From the NCBI GenBank assembly GCA_012959395.1, contig DUDG01000014.1:62001-126000 (forward strand): 64,000 nt of DNA, in the 5' to 3' direction. The DNA comes from Flavobacteriaceae bacterium (GTDB lineage: Bacteria > Bacteroidota > Bacteroidia > Flavobacteriales > Flavobacteriaceae). The notes under the pieces were generated by a model. That model had not been told where the DNA came from and did not search any database. It worked only from the letters and a program-made list of their open reading frames with translations. The number at the start of each line of letters is the position of its first letter. The stretch's first letter is position 1. The position numbers and the translations under genes are program-made. Below, piece after piece: positions 54,571 through 63,152 of the stretch.

Positions 54571-56256
54571 ATGGAAGAAATTGATTGGATAGTATTATCA
54601 GGGACGTTGATTTTTATTGTCACTTACGGAGTAATTAAAACACGAAGCTCAAATTCAATAAAAGATCATTTAAAGGGTGGTAATTCTTCAAACTGGTTGA
54701 CAATTGGACTATCTGTTATGGCCACTCAAGCAAGTGCTATTACTTTTTTATCTACTCCTGGTCAAGCATTTCATGACGGTATGGGATTTGTTCAATTTTA
54801 CTTTGGACTTCCACTTGCTATGATTATAATTTGCATGGTTTTCATACCTATATATCATAAACTAAAAGTTTATACTGCCTACGAATTTTTAGAACAACGA
54901 TTTGATCTTAAAACTAGAATACTAGCTGCTGTATTATTCTTAATTCAAAGAGGATTAGCAGCTGGAATTACAATATTCGCACCTGCTATCATACTCTCTA
55001 CTGTATTAGGGTGGGATTTAAAACTACTAAACCTTTCAATTGGAATTTTAGTAATTATTTATACTGTTAGCGGTGGAACAAAAGCTGTTAATATTACTCA
55101 AAAACAACAAATGTTTGTTATAATGAGTGGGATGTTCATCGCCTTTTTTATAATAATGAATTCATTACCAGAAAATATTAACTTTTACAATGCAATTGAT
55201 ATAGCGGGAATAGGTGGTAAAATGAAAGTTTTGGATTTTTCATTTGACTTAAATGAAAGATATACTTTTTGGAGTGGAATTACCGGAGGATTATTTTTAG
55301 CTCTTTCATATTTTGGAACAGATCAAAGTCAGGTCCAAAGATACCTTTCGGGAAAATCTATAAAAGAAAGTCAATTAGGATTAATGTTTAATGCTGTATT
55401 AAAAATTCCAATGCAGTTTTTTATTCTTTTAGTAGGTGTAATGGTATTTGTATTCTTTGAATTTAACTCTGCTCCAATTAACTTCAACCCTCAAGTAATT
55501 AATTACTTAGAGCAAAATAATAATGCTGATTATTTAAGTCAAAAAGAAAACTATTTAAAAATTAGAGATCAAAAAAAAGATTTACAGTTTAGTTATATAA
55601 AATCAAAAAATAATGGAGACAGAAATAGAACTTTTCAAATTGAAAAACAAATTACTGAATTACAATTATTAGAAAAAAATAGTAGAAAAAAAATTAAAGA
55701 AATTATAACTCAAAATAATTCGAGTATAGAAACAAATGATAAAGATTATGTTTTTATTTATTTTATTTTAAACTTCCTTCCAAAAGGAATTATAGGTTTA
55801 CTATTAGCTGTTATATTAAGTGCAGCAATGTCATCTACAGCATCTGAATTAAATGCGCTTTCAACAACTACTGTAATAGATTTATATAAGAGAAATCATA
55901 TACAACCAAAAAGCGACAAACATTACTTAAAGGCTTCTAAGTGGTTTACTTTAATGTGGGGAATTATTGCAATTATTTTTGCAAGTTTTGGAACATTATT
56001 TGAAAATTTAATACAATTAGTTAATCTAATTGGTTCTATATTTTACGGAACAATTTTAGGTATTTTTTTAATAGCTTTCTTTATAAAAAAAATAAAAGGC
56101 AACGATGTTTTCTGGGCAGCTTGCATGTCCCAAACACTCATATTTATAATATATGGCTTTACAGATATTGGTTACTTGTGGCTAAACTTTATTGGAGCAT
56201 TATTAACCACAATATTTTCATATTTTTTCAACTATATAAACTCGAAAAATAATTAA
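54571..56256 (+). CDS. Sodium:solute symporter (SSS family)
   Basis: 561-aa inner-membrane protein with about 13 transmembrane helices. The SSS sodium motif region (SVMATQASAITFLSTPGQAF, SGGTKAVNITQKQQ, SYFGTDQSQVQRYLSGKS) is clear. Unusual is a hydrophilic segment of about 90 residues (about 300-390), rich in Lys, Gln and Glu and probably helical, before FIYFILNFLPKGIIGLL. The solute is unknown. The last bases overlap the convergent DUF2911 gene by 4. Confidence 0.88.
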   Translation: MEEIDWIVLSGTLIFIVTYGVIKTRSSNSIKDHLKGGNSSNWLTIGLSVMATQASAITFLSTPGQAFHDGMGFVQFYFGLPLAMIIICMVFIPIYHKLKVYTAYEFLEQRFDLKTRILAAVLFLIQRGLAAGITIFAPAIILSTVLGWDLKLLNLSIGILVIIYTVSGGTKAVNITQKQQMFVIMSGMFIAFFIIMNSLPENINFYNAIDIAGIGGKMKVLDFSFDLNERYTFWSGITGGLFLALSYFGTDQSQVQRYLSGKSIKESQLGLMFNAVLKIPMQFFILLVGVMVFVFFEFNSAPINFNPQVINYLEQNNNADYLSQKENYLKIRDQKKDLQFSYIKSKNNGDRNRTFQIEKQITELQLLEKNSRKKIKEIITQNNSSIETNDKDYVFIYFILNFLPKGIIGLLLAVILSAAMSSTASELNALSTTTVIDLYKRNHIQPKSDKHYLKASKWFTLMWGIIAIIFASFGTLFENLIQLVNLIGSIFYGTILGIFLIAFFIKKIKGNDVFWAACMSQTLIFIIYGFTDIGYLWLNFIGALLTTIFSYFFNYINSKNN

Positions 56257-57104
56257 TTATTTAGGACGTATTCAACAGTATCACTTAACGTCTTAATAGA
56301 ATCTTTAAGTTTAGTTTCTTTAGCCATAGCTAGTCCTTGATTAGCTGTTTTTAAAGCACCTTCTTTGTCACCAAAAGCTAAATAAATCAAAGCTTTTTGG
56401 TTTAACATCCAATATGGAGGGTCTTTTCTAAGTTCAAAACACTTGTCAATCCAGCTTTTAGCCATATTTATATCTAAATTTTCTTCCAAATAAAAAACAG
56501 CTGCTTTATAATAATCTTGGGAATTTGTGCTTTCATCTAATGTCTTTTCTATACTAGATATTGTCTTTTCCTTAGTTAATGTATTGAGTCCAAATGAAAC
56601 TAAAGTATTTTCCCAAAAAAAGTCTAAAGTAGCTCCGTTATTATTCAAATTATTTAAAGCAATTGTAAAAGTTTCAATTTGAAAAGGTAAAGCATATGAA
56701 TATGCAATAGTACTTAAGGCAATTTGACTTTCGTCCCAATTAGATGGAAGTCCCCAATTATCTGTTTTTTTATACAATATTAATTCCCAGGAATCTAAAG
56801 ATGGTCTAGTATATATTGAATAAGTTCCTTTAGAAAGTTTTGAAGCCCCTATTCTTACATCATCACTAAAGGTTATTTTTGAGTTTTGATTCGCACCTGT
56901 CCTCCAAACTTCATTATAAGGAATAAGACCACCAAAAATTTGTCTTCCACGCATTGAAGGTCTTGAGTATTCAATCTTCACGTCAACAAGTCCAACTTTT
57001 TGAATTAATGTTGAGGAAGGGCTAGGCTGAGGAGTTTGAATTTGAGAAAAAGAAATAAAGGAAATTAATAGAAAAGTAAATGAAGTGATAAAATATTTTT
57101 TCAT
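56253..57104 (-). CDS. DUF2911 domain secreted protein
   Basis: 283 aa with a signal peptide (KKYFITSFTFLLISFISFSQ). The N-terminal DUF2911 domain (about 25-165) contains VKIEYSRPSMRGRQIFGGLIPYNEVWRTGANQNSKITFS and LSKGTYSIYTRPS. The C-terminal part (about 180-280) is TPR-like (YYKAAVFYLEENLDINMAKSWIDKCFEL). Common in Bacteroidota, function unknown, probably periplasmic. Confidence 0.87.
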   Translation of the reverse strand: MKKYFITSFTFLLISFISFSQIQTPQPSPSSTLIQKVGLVDVKIEYSRPSMRGRQIFGGLIPYNEVWRTGANQNSKITFSDDVRIGASKLSKGTYSIYTRPSLDSWELILYKKTDNWGLPSNWDESQIALSTIAYSYALPFQIETFTIALNNLNNNGATLDFFWENTLVSFGLNTLTKEKTISSIEKTLDESTNSQDYYKAAVFYLEENLDINMAKSWIDKCFELRKDPPYWMLNQKALIYLAFGDKEGALKTANQGLAMAKETKLKDSIKTLSDTVEYVLNN

Positions 57105-57123
57105 AACAGATGTTTTATATGTT

Positions 57124-57131
57124 CAAATGTA
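57124..57131 (-). promoter_or_regulatory. Candidate -7 promoter element for the DUF2911 gene
   Basis: Minus strand reads TACATTTG, matching TAnnTTTG, 19 bases before the ATG at 57104. No -33 TTG seen. Confidence 0.4.
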
Positions 57132-57224
57132 TTAAATCTATTTTATTAGGATTAAAATAATAATTAAAAGAGTTCAATGAAGAAAAACTAAGCATTCTAA
57201 AATTATTTACAACCAAGCTTGAAT

Positions 57225-57256
57225 TAAAAACACTCTTTCTGAAAAGAACTTAGAGT
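57225..57256 (-). terminator. Rho-independent terminator of murA
   Basis: Minus strand: ACTCT-AAG-TTCT-TTTC-AGAA-AGAGT then GTTTTTAATT. Two stacked stems (5 and 4 bp) with a 3-base bulge and a TTTC loop are followed by a short U-run. The outer stem overlaps the murA stop codon. Confidence 0.5.
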
Positions 57257-58557
57257 CTTTCTATTTTCGCTCCTAATCGACGTAATCTCTCATCAATATT
57301 TTCATATCCACGATCAATTTGTTCAATATTATGGATAATGCTTGTGCCTTTAGCAGAAAGTGCTGCAATTAATAAAGAAATTCCAGCTCTAATATCTGGA
57401 GAAACCATAGTAGTGGCTTTTAATTCAGAATTAAAGTTATGACCAATTACTGTAGCTCTATGAGGATCACAAAGAATAATTTTTGCTCCCATATCAATTA
57501 GCTTATCAACAAAAAACAGCCTACTTTCAAACATTTTCTGATGAACTAAAACACTTCCCTTAGCTTGAGTAGCAACAACAAGTATAATACTTATCAAATC
57601 AGGTGTAAAACCAGGCCATGGAGCATCTGAAATAGTTAATATCGATCCATCTATATAATTTTGAATTTCATATCCATCTTTGTGCTCAGGAATATAAATA
57701 TCATTTCCTTTTCTTTTAATTTCAATACCTAATTTGCCAAAAATAACCGGAATTTGACCTAAATTTTCCCAACTCACATTTTTAATTGTAATTTCACTTT
57801 TTGTCATAGCTGCCATTCCAATCCAACTTCCAATTTCTATCATATCTGGAAGAACTTTATGTGAGCAACCCTTTAAAGATTCGACTCCATTAATAACCAA
57901 TAAATTTGATCCAATTCCTGAAATATTAGCCCCCATGGAAACTAACATTTTACAAAGTTGCTGAATATAGGGCTCACATGCTGCATTATATATTTCAGTC
58001 TTACCTTCAGCTAAAGTGGAAGCCATAAGAACATTAGCAGTACCTGTAACAGAAGCTTGATCTAATAAAACAAAAGATCCTTTCAATTTAGTAGCCTCAA
58101 CACCATAAAAATGCTCTTCTTTGTTATATCTAAATGAAGCTCCCAGTTTAATTAAACCAAGAAAATGGGTATCTAATCTTCTCCTACCTATTTTATCTCC
58201 TCCAGGTTTGGGAATAAAACCTTTACCAAACCTAGCTAATAAAGGGCCAACAATCATTATTGATCCTCTTAAACCACTTCCTTTTGACTTAAATGATTTC
58301 GATTGAAGAAAATCTACATCAATATCATCAGCTTTAAATGAATACTTATTTTTAGAAATTTTATTTACTTTAACTCCAAGAGAAGATAGTAAATCAATCA
58401 ATTTTATTACATCTATAATTTGGGGAATATTATCTATGATTATTTCATCACTAGTCAAAAGACATGCACAAATAACCTGTAAAGCCTCATTCTTAGCTCC
58501 TTGTGGATGAATATCACCCTTAAGTTTAAATCCGCCTTGAATTGAAAAAGTCCCCAT
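57250..58557 (-). CDS. murA: UDP-N-acetylglucosamine 1-carboxyvinyltransferase, Asp-type active site
   Basis: First committed step of peptidoglycan synthesis. 435 aa. QGAKNEALQVICACLLT, RGSIMIVGPLLARFG, WENLGQIPVIFGKLG-like and the closing EQIDRGYENIDERLRRLGAKI are typical. The loop that usually reads GGCxIGxRP, with the fosfomycin-reactive Cys, is PGGDKIGRRRLD, placing Asp121 there. Such Cys-to-Asp forms remain active and are fosfomycin-insensitive in other bacteria. The DUF4290 gene is upstream by 11 bases. Confidence 0.95.
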   Translation of the reverse strand: MGTFSIQGGFKLKGDIHPQGAKNEALQVICACLLTSDEIIIDNIPQIIDVIKLIDLLSSLGVKVNKISKNKYSFKADDIDVDFLQSKSFKSKGSGLRGSIMIVGPLLARFGKGFIPKPGGDKIGRRRLDTHFLGLIKLGASFRYNKEEHFYGVEATKLKGSFVLLDQASVTGTANVLMASTLAEGKTEIYNAACEPYIQQLCKMLVSMGANISGIGSNLLVINGVESLKGCSHKVLPDMIEIGSWIGMAAMTKSEITIKNVSWENLGQIPVIFGKLGIEIKRKGNDIYIPEHKDGYEIQNYIDGSILTISDAPWPGFTPDLISIILVVATQAKGSVLVHQKMFESRLFFVDKLIDMGAKIILCDPHRATVIGHNFNSELKATTMVSPDIRAGISLLIAALSAKGTSIIHNIEQIDRGYENIDERLRRLGAKIERL

Positions 58558-58568
58558 TATAATAATTA

Positions 58569-59222
58569 TTACTTATTGTTGCGCTTTTTAAAATTACGAT
58601 ACGGTTTTTTATTATGCTTATTAATAGGTGATTTAGTAAATTTTTTATTAGTTAACTTAATCAAACTTTGAGATTCAGACAATGGTTTATCCTTTGATGT
58701 TAAAATAATTTTACCATCTGAAAGTTCTAATAAATGATTATAAATAACATCATCTTCAACTGTATCTTTATTCCAGTTTAAAAAACATTTTTTCATGTGA
58801 TTTGCAATCACGTAAATTAATTCTTTTTTCATTTCACTTTCTTCCCAATTAACTGCAACATCAACCATTCTTTTAATATTATTTCCATAAAATCTATATT
58901 TTGGGAAATTTTGAGGATAATTTAATTTATCAGGTCTTTCTAAAAAGACTTCTTTAGATGGGAAGGGATATGGAGAATCTACATCAAGAGTAAAATCAGA
59001 CATAATAAATAACTGATCCCACAATTTATGTTGAAAATCTGGCACATCTCTTAAATGGGGATTCATATTTCCCATAACTCCAATTATAGCTTTTGCTATA
59101 TTATTTCTTTCATTTCTGTCATCACAAGCAAGTGCCTGATCAATCATTTTATGAAGATGTCTTCCATACTCTGGAATAATTAATTTAGTGCGTTCTGTAT
59201 TATACTGTAAATTTTCAATCAA
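58569..59222 (-). CDS. DUF4290 family protein (TTG start)
   Basis: 217 aa, cytoplasmic. The N-terminus NLQYNTERTKLIIPEYGRHLHKMIDQA and KFPKYRFYGNNIKRMVD-type segments are the DUF4290 core; the C-terminus is a lysine and asparagine-rich tail (NKHNKKPYRNFKKRNNK). The start is TTG (59222), since the conserved sequence begins immediately and no ATG precedes it. Conserved upstream of murA in flavobacteria; function unknown. Confidence 0.85.
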   Translation of the reverse strand: MIENLQYNTERTKLIIPEYGRHLHKMIDQALACDDRNERNNIAKAIIGVMGNMNPHLRDVPDFQHKLWDQLFIMSDFTLDVDSPYPFPSKEVFLERPDKLNYPQNFPKYRFYGNNIKRMVDVAVNWEESEMKKELIYVIANHMKKCFLNWNKDTVEDDVIYNHLLELSDGKIILTSKDKPLSESQSLIKLTNKKFTKSPINKHNKKPYRNFKKRNNK

Positions 59223-59251
59223 AATATGGGTGATTTAGTTATGAAGTTAGA

Positions 59252-59259
59252 CAAATTTA
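59252..59259 (-). promoter_or_regulatory. Candidate -7 promoter element for DUF4290-murA
   Basis: Minus strand reads TAAATTTG, matching TAnnTTTG, 29 bases before the TTG at 59222. A TTTG on the minus strand at 59277-59274 is 14 bases away, shorter than usual spacing. Confidence 0.35.
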
Positions 59260-59270
59260 ATAAATTTTAA

Positions 59271-59555
59271 TCACAAAGAAATTATTCCTTTAATTTTAGA
59301 AGCTAGTTTATATTTTTCTATTATCGAAGATGGTGATTTCATTTTTGCTTTTATAGTTATACTAGTAAATTTATTTAAAGATGAGAGTTTTATAGAAATA
59401 TTTGCATCTATACCATTAAATAAAGATTTAAGGTTTTTTATGCTATTTTCTTCTGATTTAAGAATGAATTTATATATATAAACAGATGGCCAACTAGATG
59501 ATTCTAAGAGTTGTTTTTCTAATCTATTATAAAATTCTTCGCTATCTTTTAACAT
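59271..59555 (-). CDS. DUF493 (YbeD-like) family protein
   Basis: 94 aa. LEKQLLESSSWPSVYIYKFILKS and the closing YKLASKIKGIISL match the DUF493 ferredoxin-like fold, thought to act as a small regulatory (ACT-like) domain. In E. coli YbeD sits by lipoate genes; here the neighbours are murA-DUF4290 and an ATPase. Its ATG follows a TATATTTG element by only 5 bases. Confidence 0.85.
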   Translation of the reverse strand: MLKDSEEFYNRLEKQLLESSSWPSVYIYKFILKSEENSIKNLKSLFNGIDANISIKLSSLNKFTSITIKAKMKSPSSIIEKYKLASKIKGIISL

Positions 59556-59560
59556 GAGTT

Positions 59561-59568
59561 CAAATATA
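59561..59568 (-). promoter_or_regulatory. Candidate -7 promoter element abutting the DUF493 gene
   Basis: Minus strand reads TATATTTG-AACTC-ATG. The exact TAnnTTTG match ends 5 bases before the start codon, implying a nearly leaderless mRNA. Confidence 0.4.
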
Positions 59569-59604
59569 TATATAAAGTTTTATTAATTGCTTAATTTGCA
59601 TGAC

Positions 59605-60141
59605 ATGAATAACTCTAATAAAATATTAATTACTGGAGGTCCTGGTTCAGGAAAAACAGCTTTAATAAATGCACTTGAAAATAGAAATTTTAATTGCGAG
59701 CATGAAATTGTTAGAAATTTAACCCTAGAAGGGAAGGGAAATGGAATTGATCAAATATTTTTAAAAGACCCATTGATATTCAGCGAAAAACTTTTAGAAT
59801 TAAGGATTAGTCAATTTAATAAAAAACAAATATCAGAAAATACATTTTACGACAGAGGTGTTCATGATGTATTAGCCTATCTAAACTATATTAAAGTTAA
59901 ATACGATCATATATTAACGAAAAAAGCTGAAAAAATAAAATACGATAAGGTTTTTATACTCCCGCCTTGGAAAGATATCTATAGGCAAGATGAAATTAGA
60001 TATGAAAGTTTTAATGAATCTGTTAAAATTCATGATGAAATAGTCAAAATTTATAATTTTTTCAAAATGAAAATAATAATTTTAAAAACTGCTACAATTG
60101 ATCAAAGAATTGAAAATATATTAGAGTTCATAAATAAATAA
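59605..60141 (+). CDS. P-loop ATPase/kinase, AAA_28 family
   Basis: 178 aa from the ATG at 59605; the track start is an upstream TTG. Walker A TGGPGSGKTALINAL lies near the N-terminus, then CEHEIVRNLTLEGKGNG, FYDRGVHDVLAYLNY (kinase-like DRG) and a VFILPPWKDIYRQDEIRYE segment. AAA_28 proteins resemble small-molecule or RNA kinases. Substrate unknown. fmt starts 2 bases after its stop. Confidence 0.8.
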   Translation: MNNSNKILITGGPGSGKTALINALENRNFNCEHEIVRNLTLEGKGNGIDQIFLKDPLIFSEKLLELRISQFNKKQISENTFYDRGVHDVLAYLNYIKVKYDHILTKKAEKIKYDKVFILPPWKDIYRQDEIRYESFNESVKIHDEIVKIYNFFKMKIIILKTATIDQRIENILEFINK

Positions 60142-60143
60142 AT

Positions 60144-61091
60144 ATGAATAAATTAAAAATTGTTTTCATGGGTACTACTGATTTTGCAGTAGGCTGCTTG
60201 GATGCTTTAATGAATTCTTCTCACCAAATAAAAGCAGTTATAACTGCTCCAGATAGAGAAGCTGGAAGAGGAAAGAAAATAACCCATTCAGAAGTTAAGA
60301 AGTATGCCATTAATAATAATTTAAAATTATTACAGCCCATAAAATTAAAAGATGAAAATTTTGTGAATGAATTAAAATCAATTAATGCTGATATTTTTGT
60401 CGTGGTCGCATTTAGAATGTTACCTGAATTAGTTTGGAGAATTCCTTTAAAAGGAACAATAAATTTACATGCTTCACTTTTACCTCAACTTAGAGGAGCA
60501 GCACCTATTCATTGGGCAATAATTAATGGATTAAAAGAAACTGGTGTAACAACATTTTTTATTAATAAAAAAATTGATTTTGGTGATATAATTCAACAAT
60601 CTAAAGTAAAAATTGGAGATATTGAAAATACAGGCGAGTTATATGAAAAATTAAAAAAAGATGGAAGTAAATTACTGATTTCTACACTTAAAATAATAAA
60701 CAATGATAATTTTCAGTCAACACGACAAACTAATTCAGGTAAACTTCTATTAGCTCCAAAGCTCAATAAAATTAATACTAGGATTAATTGGAATGACTCA
60801 GGTAAAGATATATTCAACTTTGTTAGAGGACTATCTCCTTATCCCTCTGCTTGGTCAAAAGAGAAAAGATCTGGGAAAATATTAAAATTACATAGTGTTA
60901 AATTTGAAAAATCAAAAACTAATAAAATTAATCACGCAGGAACAATTCAAATTGACAAGAATACTATTAAAATTATAACTAAAGATGGATATTTAGATGT
61001 ATTAGAATTACAGATTGAAGGAAAAAAGAGAATGAGCAATTTGGAATTTATAAATGGATACAAAAATTTCAATTCTAAACATCTTTTATAA
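60144..61091 (+). CDS. fmt: Methionyl-tRNA formyltransferase
   Basis: Formylates initiator Met-tRNA with 10-formyl-THF. 315 aa. KIVFMGTTDFAVGCLDAL, the catalytic region SLLPQLRGAAPIHWAIINGL and a C-terminal OB-like domain (FVRGLSPYPSAWS) are intact. Preceded by the AAA_28 gene at 2 bases. The YqgE reading frame as tracked overlaps its last 38 bases. Confidence 0.96.
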   Translation: MNKLKIVFMGTTDFAVGCLDALMNSSHQIKAVITAPDREAGRGKKITHSEVKKYAINNNLKLLQPIKLKDENFVNELKSINADIFVVVAFRMLPELVWRIPLKGTINLHASLLPQLRGAAPIHWAIINGLKETGVTTFFINKKIDFGDIIQQSKVKIGDIENTGELYEKLKKDGSKLLISTLKIINNDNFQSTRQTNSGKLLLAPKLNKINTRINWNDSGKDIFNFVRGLSPYPSAWSKEKRSGKILKLHSVKFEKSKTNKINHAGTIQIDKNTIKIITKDGYLDVLELQIEGKKRMSNLEFINGYKNFNSKHLL

Positions 61092-61692
61092 TTCATTTAA
61101 ATACCTTAAATTAATTACAATTATTAAGTTAAATATATTAAAGTTCTTGAAAAAAGGAAATTTACTTATTGCAGAGCCTTCAATTATTGAAGATATTAAT
61201 TTTAATAGATCAGTCGTTTTAATTGTGGATCATAACGAATTAGGATCCGTTGGTTTTATTTTAAATAAAAAATTAAATTATTCAACTTCTGAATTAATCC
61301 CTGATTTGAAATATAATTTCCCCATTTATAATGGAGGACCTGTTGAAAAAGAAAATTTATATTTTATCCATTGTATTCCAGAACTAATCTCTAATAGCTT
61401 GAAAATTATAAATAACATATACTGGGGTGGAGATTTTAATAGAATTATTGAATTAATTAATAATGAAGAAATCAAATCAAATCAAATCAAATTTTTTTTA
61501 GGATATTCTGGTTGGAATGAAACTCAATTAAAGTCTGAAATTGATTCAGCTTCTTGGATATTAGAAGAAGATGAAATTAACAGAAATTTAGTTTTTAGTA
61601 ATAGTGGTAATGTTTGGAAAGAAAAATTAATTGATTTAGGAGGAGAGTATTTAATATGGTCTAATTCACCTGATAATCCTAATCATAATTAA
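61054..61692 (+). CDS. YqgE/AlgH family protein (start uncertain)
   Basis: Domain of unknown function conserved in Gram-negative bacteria. The core is KKGNLLIAEPSIIEDINFNRSVVLIVDHNELGSVGFILNK, with a later SGWNETQLKSEI. Family members start shortly before KKGxLLIAEP. The tracked ATG lies inside fmt and adds about 30 residues; a TTG at 61147 or a rarer codon around 61100-61140 is more likely. The coding region contains four tandem ATCAA units at 61471-61490. Confidence 0.85.
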   Translation: MDTKISILNIFYNSFKYLKLITIIKLNILKFLKKGNLLIAEPSIIEDINFNRSVVLIVDHNELGSVGFILNKKLNYSTSELIPDLKYNFPIYNGGPVEKENLYFIHCIPELISNSLKIINNIYWGGDFNRIIELINNEEIKSNQIKFFLGYSGWNETQLKSEIDSASWILEEDEINRNLVFSNSGNVWKEKLIDLGGEYLIWSNSPDNPNHN

Positions 61693-62525
61693 ATATTTTC
61701 AATTTCTATATTAAGAAATCTAACAAATTCTTTAGCAATTTCATTTGAAAATTTCTTTTTTCTATAATCGGAAACTGCTACAATTCCAGAAATGGAATTA
61801 GTCAACCAAATTTCGTCAGAAGACATTAATTCAAAAGGGGAAATAACTATTTCTTCTATTTCTAGATTTGATTTTGTTTTAATTAGCTCAATTATTTTTT
61901 TTCTCATAATTCCATTCAAACAACCAGATGATAATAAAGGCGTTTTGATTTTTTTTTCATTAACTATAAAAATATTACCATTTAAAAATTCGGTCACATT
62001 TCTTTTATCATTAAGTAAAATACAATTATCTAATTCATTTTCATTAGCATAAATACTTCCAATAACATTCAAGATTTTATTATTAGTTTTTATGTTAGAA
62101 AGTAAGTTTGGTTGGATAAAATATTCTTTAAATAAATCAACTTTAAAAGGTTTGTCATTGATTTTAAAGGTTTTTTCATCAAACTTTTTAGATTGTATGA
62201 CATAAACTGGAAGAGATGATTCTGGAGAATAAAGACCACCACCAGATCTAAATATTGACAACCTAACTCTTCCTGAAAAAAAATTTTCAATTTTTAGATT
62301 AGTTTTTAAAATTTCTTTTTCAAAAAATTCTGGAGTAAACATATCTGGAATATCCATCCTCAAAATCCTGATTGAAGACATTAACCTAAGATAATGTTCT
62401 TCCCAAAATAGAATATTGTTATTTACAATCTTTAAAGTGTCAAAAATGGAATCTCCAAATAAAAATCCCCTATTAATTAAATCAGTGTTAGATTGATCTA
62501 TAAAATTTCCATTATAATTAATCAT
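61689..62525 (-). CDS. PLP-dependent class IV aminotransferase (PabC/IlvE-like)
   Basis: 278 aa from the ATG at 62525; the track start is a TTG directly after the upstream stop. NYNGNFIDQSNTDLINRGFLFGDSIFDTLK and FWEEHYLRLMSS define the fold. The PLP lysine should be in LSNIKTNNKILNVI, and ECILLN-like DNCILLNDKRNVTEFLNGNIF follows. Branched-chain transaminase and aminodeoxychorismate lyase cannot be separated by eye. Overlaps convergent YqgE by 4 bases. Confidence 0.87.
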   Translation of the reverse strand: MINYNGNFIDQSNTDLINRGFLFGDSIFDTLKIVNNNILFWEEHYLRLMSSIRILRMDIPDMFTPEFFEKEILKTNLKIENFFSGRVRLSIFRSGGGLYSPESSLPVYVIQSKKFDEKTFKINDKPFKVDLFKEYFIQPNLLSNIKTNNKILNVIGSIYANENELDNCILLNDKRNVTEFLNGNIFIVNEKKIKTPLLSSGCLNGIMRKKIIELIKTKSNLEIEEIVISPFELMSSDEIWLTNSISGIVAVSDYRKKKFSNEIAKEFVRFLNIEIENI

Positions 62526-62531
62526 GAACAA

Positions 62532-62924
62532 TTAAGTAGAGCCAACAAGTTGTTTTAAATCTGAAATTTGATTATCCCATAACATTTTTGATTCTTCAAT
62601 CTCATCATCAAAAGAAAAATCAGTTACTATTAATGAAACATCTTTAGTAATTTCATCAACAACTATTCGTATTTCAAAAAAACACTTATCCTGATCGTCA
62701 CTCTCATCTAGCCATCTATATTTTACAAATAAATTTGATTTACTGGAAATTAATTTAGCTTTCTCTTCTGCACCATCCCAAAAAAATGAAAAAATTTCTC
62801 CTCTTGAATTTACATTGTCAGCAAACCATTCTGAAAGCCCAGAAGCTGAAGAAATATATTGATATAACATATGAGGGGATGCCTGAATTGGAAACTCTAA
62901 TTCAAACTTTGATTTTAAATCCAT
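62532..62924 (-). CDS. START-like domain protein (SRPBCC superfamily)
   Basis: 130 aa from the ATG at 62924. FELEFPIQASPHMLYQYISSASGLSEWFADNVNSRG is the Bacteroidota START-like family signature, a helix-grip fold binding hydrophobic ligands. The C-terminal helix DEEIEESKMLWDNQISDLKQL fits. Ligand unknown. Placed before the class IV aminotransferase gene by 6 bases, probably cotranscribed. Confidence 0.87.
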   Translation of the reverse strand: MDLKSKFELEFPIQASPHMLYQYISSASGLSEWFADNVNSRGEIFSFFWDGAEEKAKLISSKSNLFVKYRWLDESDDQDKCFFEIRIVVDEITKDVSLIVTDFSFDDEIEESKMLWDNQISDLKQLVGST

Positions 62925-62986
62925 AAATGGCAATATATAGATTAAATTGAAGTAAAAAAAGAATTTTAAATAATTTTTATCCTGAG

Positions 62987-63017
62987 TTTGAGCGTAGTTA
63001 ATTTGTTTATATATTTA
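62987..63017 (+). promoter_or_regulatory. Candidate promoter for tRNA-Met (TTTG-N19-TATATTTA)
   Basis: A -33 TTTG (62987-62990) is followed after 19 bases by TATATTTA (63010-63017), one mismatch from TAnnTTTG. It ends 15 bases before the tRNA. Confidence 0.5.
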
Positions 63018-63032
63018 CGCGCATTTTGTTAT

Positions 63033-63106
63033 GGCGAGATAGCTCAGTTGGTTAGAGCGTCGGATTCATAACCCGGAGGTCGGGAGTTCAAATCTCCCTC
63101 TCGCTA
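63033..63106 (+). tRNA. tRNA-Met (CAT)
   Basis: 74 bases. Acceptor GGCGAGA with TCTCGCT (first pair G-U), D arm AGCTCAGTTGGTTAGAGC, anticodon loop TTCATAA with CAT, T arm GGGAGTTCAAATCTCCC. The innermost anticodon-stem pair is A-C. It lacks the initiator-type GGG/CCC anticodon pairs, so elongator Met is likely; lysidine-modified tRNA-Ile2 is an alternative. Discriminator A, no encoded CCA. Confidence 0.93.
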
Positions 63107-63110
63107 CTTT

Positions 63111-63152
63111 AAGGGGATTATATCAAGTATCCGTTGGTTTAATCCCTTTTTA
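63111..63152 (+). terminator. Hairpin shared by tRNA-Met and convergent hisS
   Basis: AAGGGGATTA and TTAATCCCTTTTT form a GGGATTA/TAATCCC stem with a 19-base loop. A U-run follows on the plus strand and an AAAG-flanked arm lies on the minus strand. It begins 5 bases after the tRNA and covers the hisS stop codon, so it probably ends tRNA-Met transcription and may serve both directions. Confidence 0.5.

Noticed and set aside
62090-62290. 66-aa ORF in another frame of the class IV aminotransferase
   Set aside because: Same-strand shadow; the main frame carries the family signatures.
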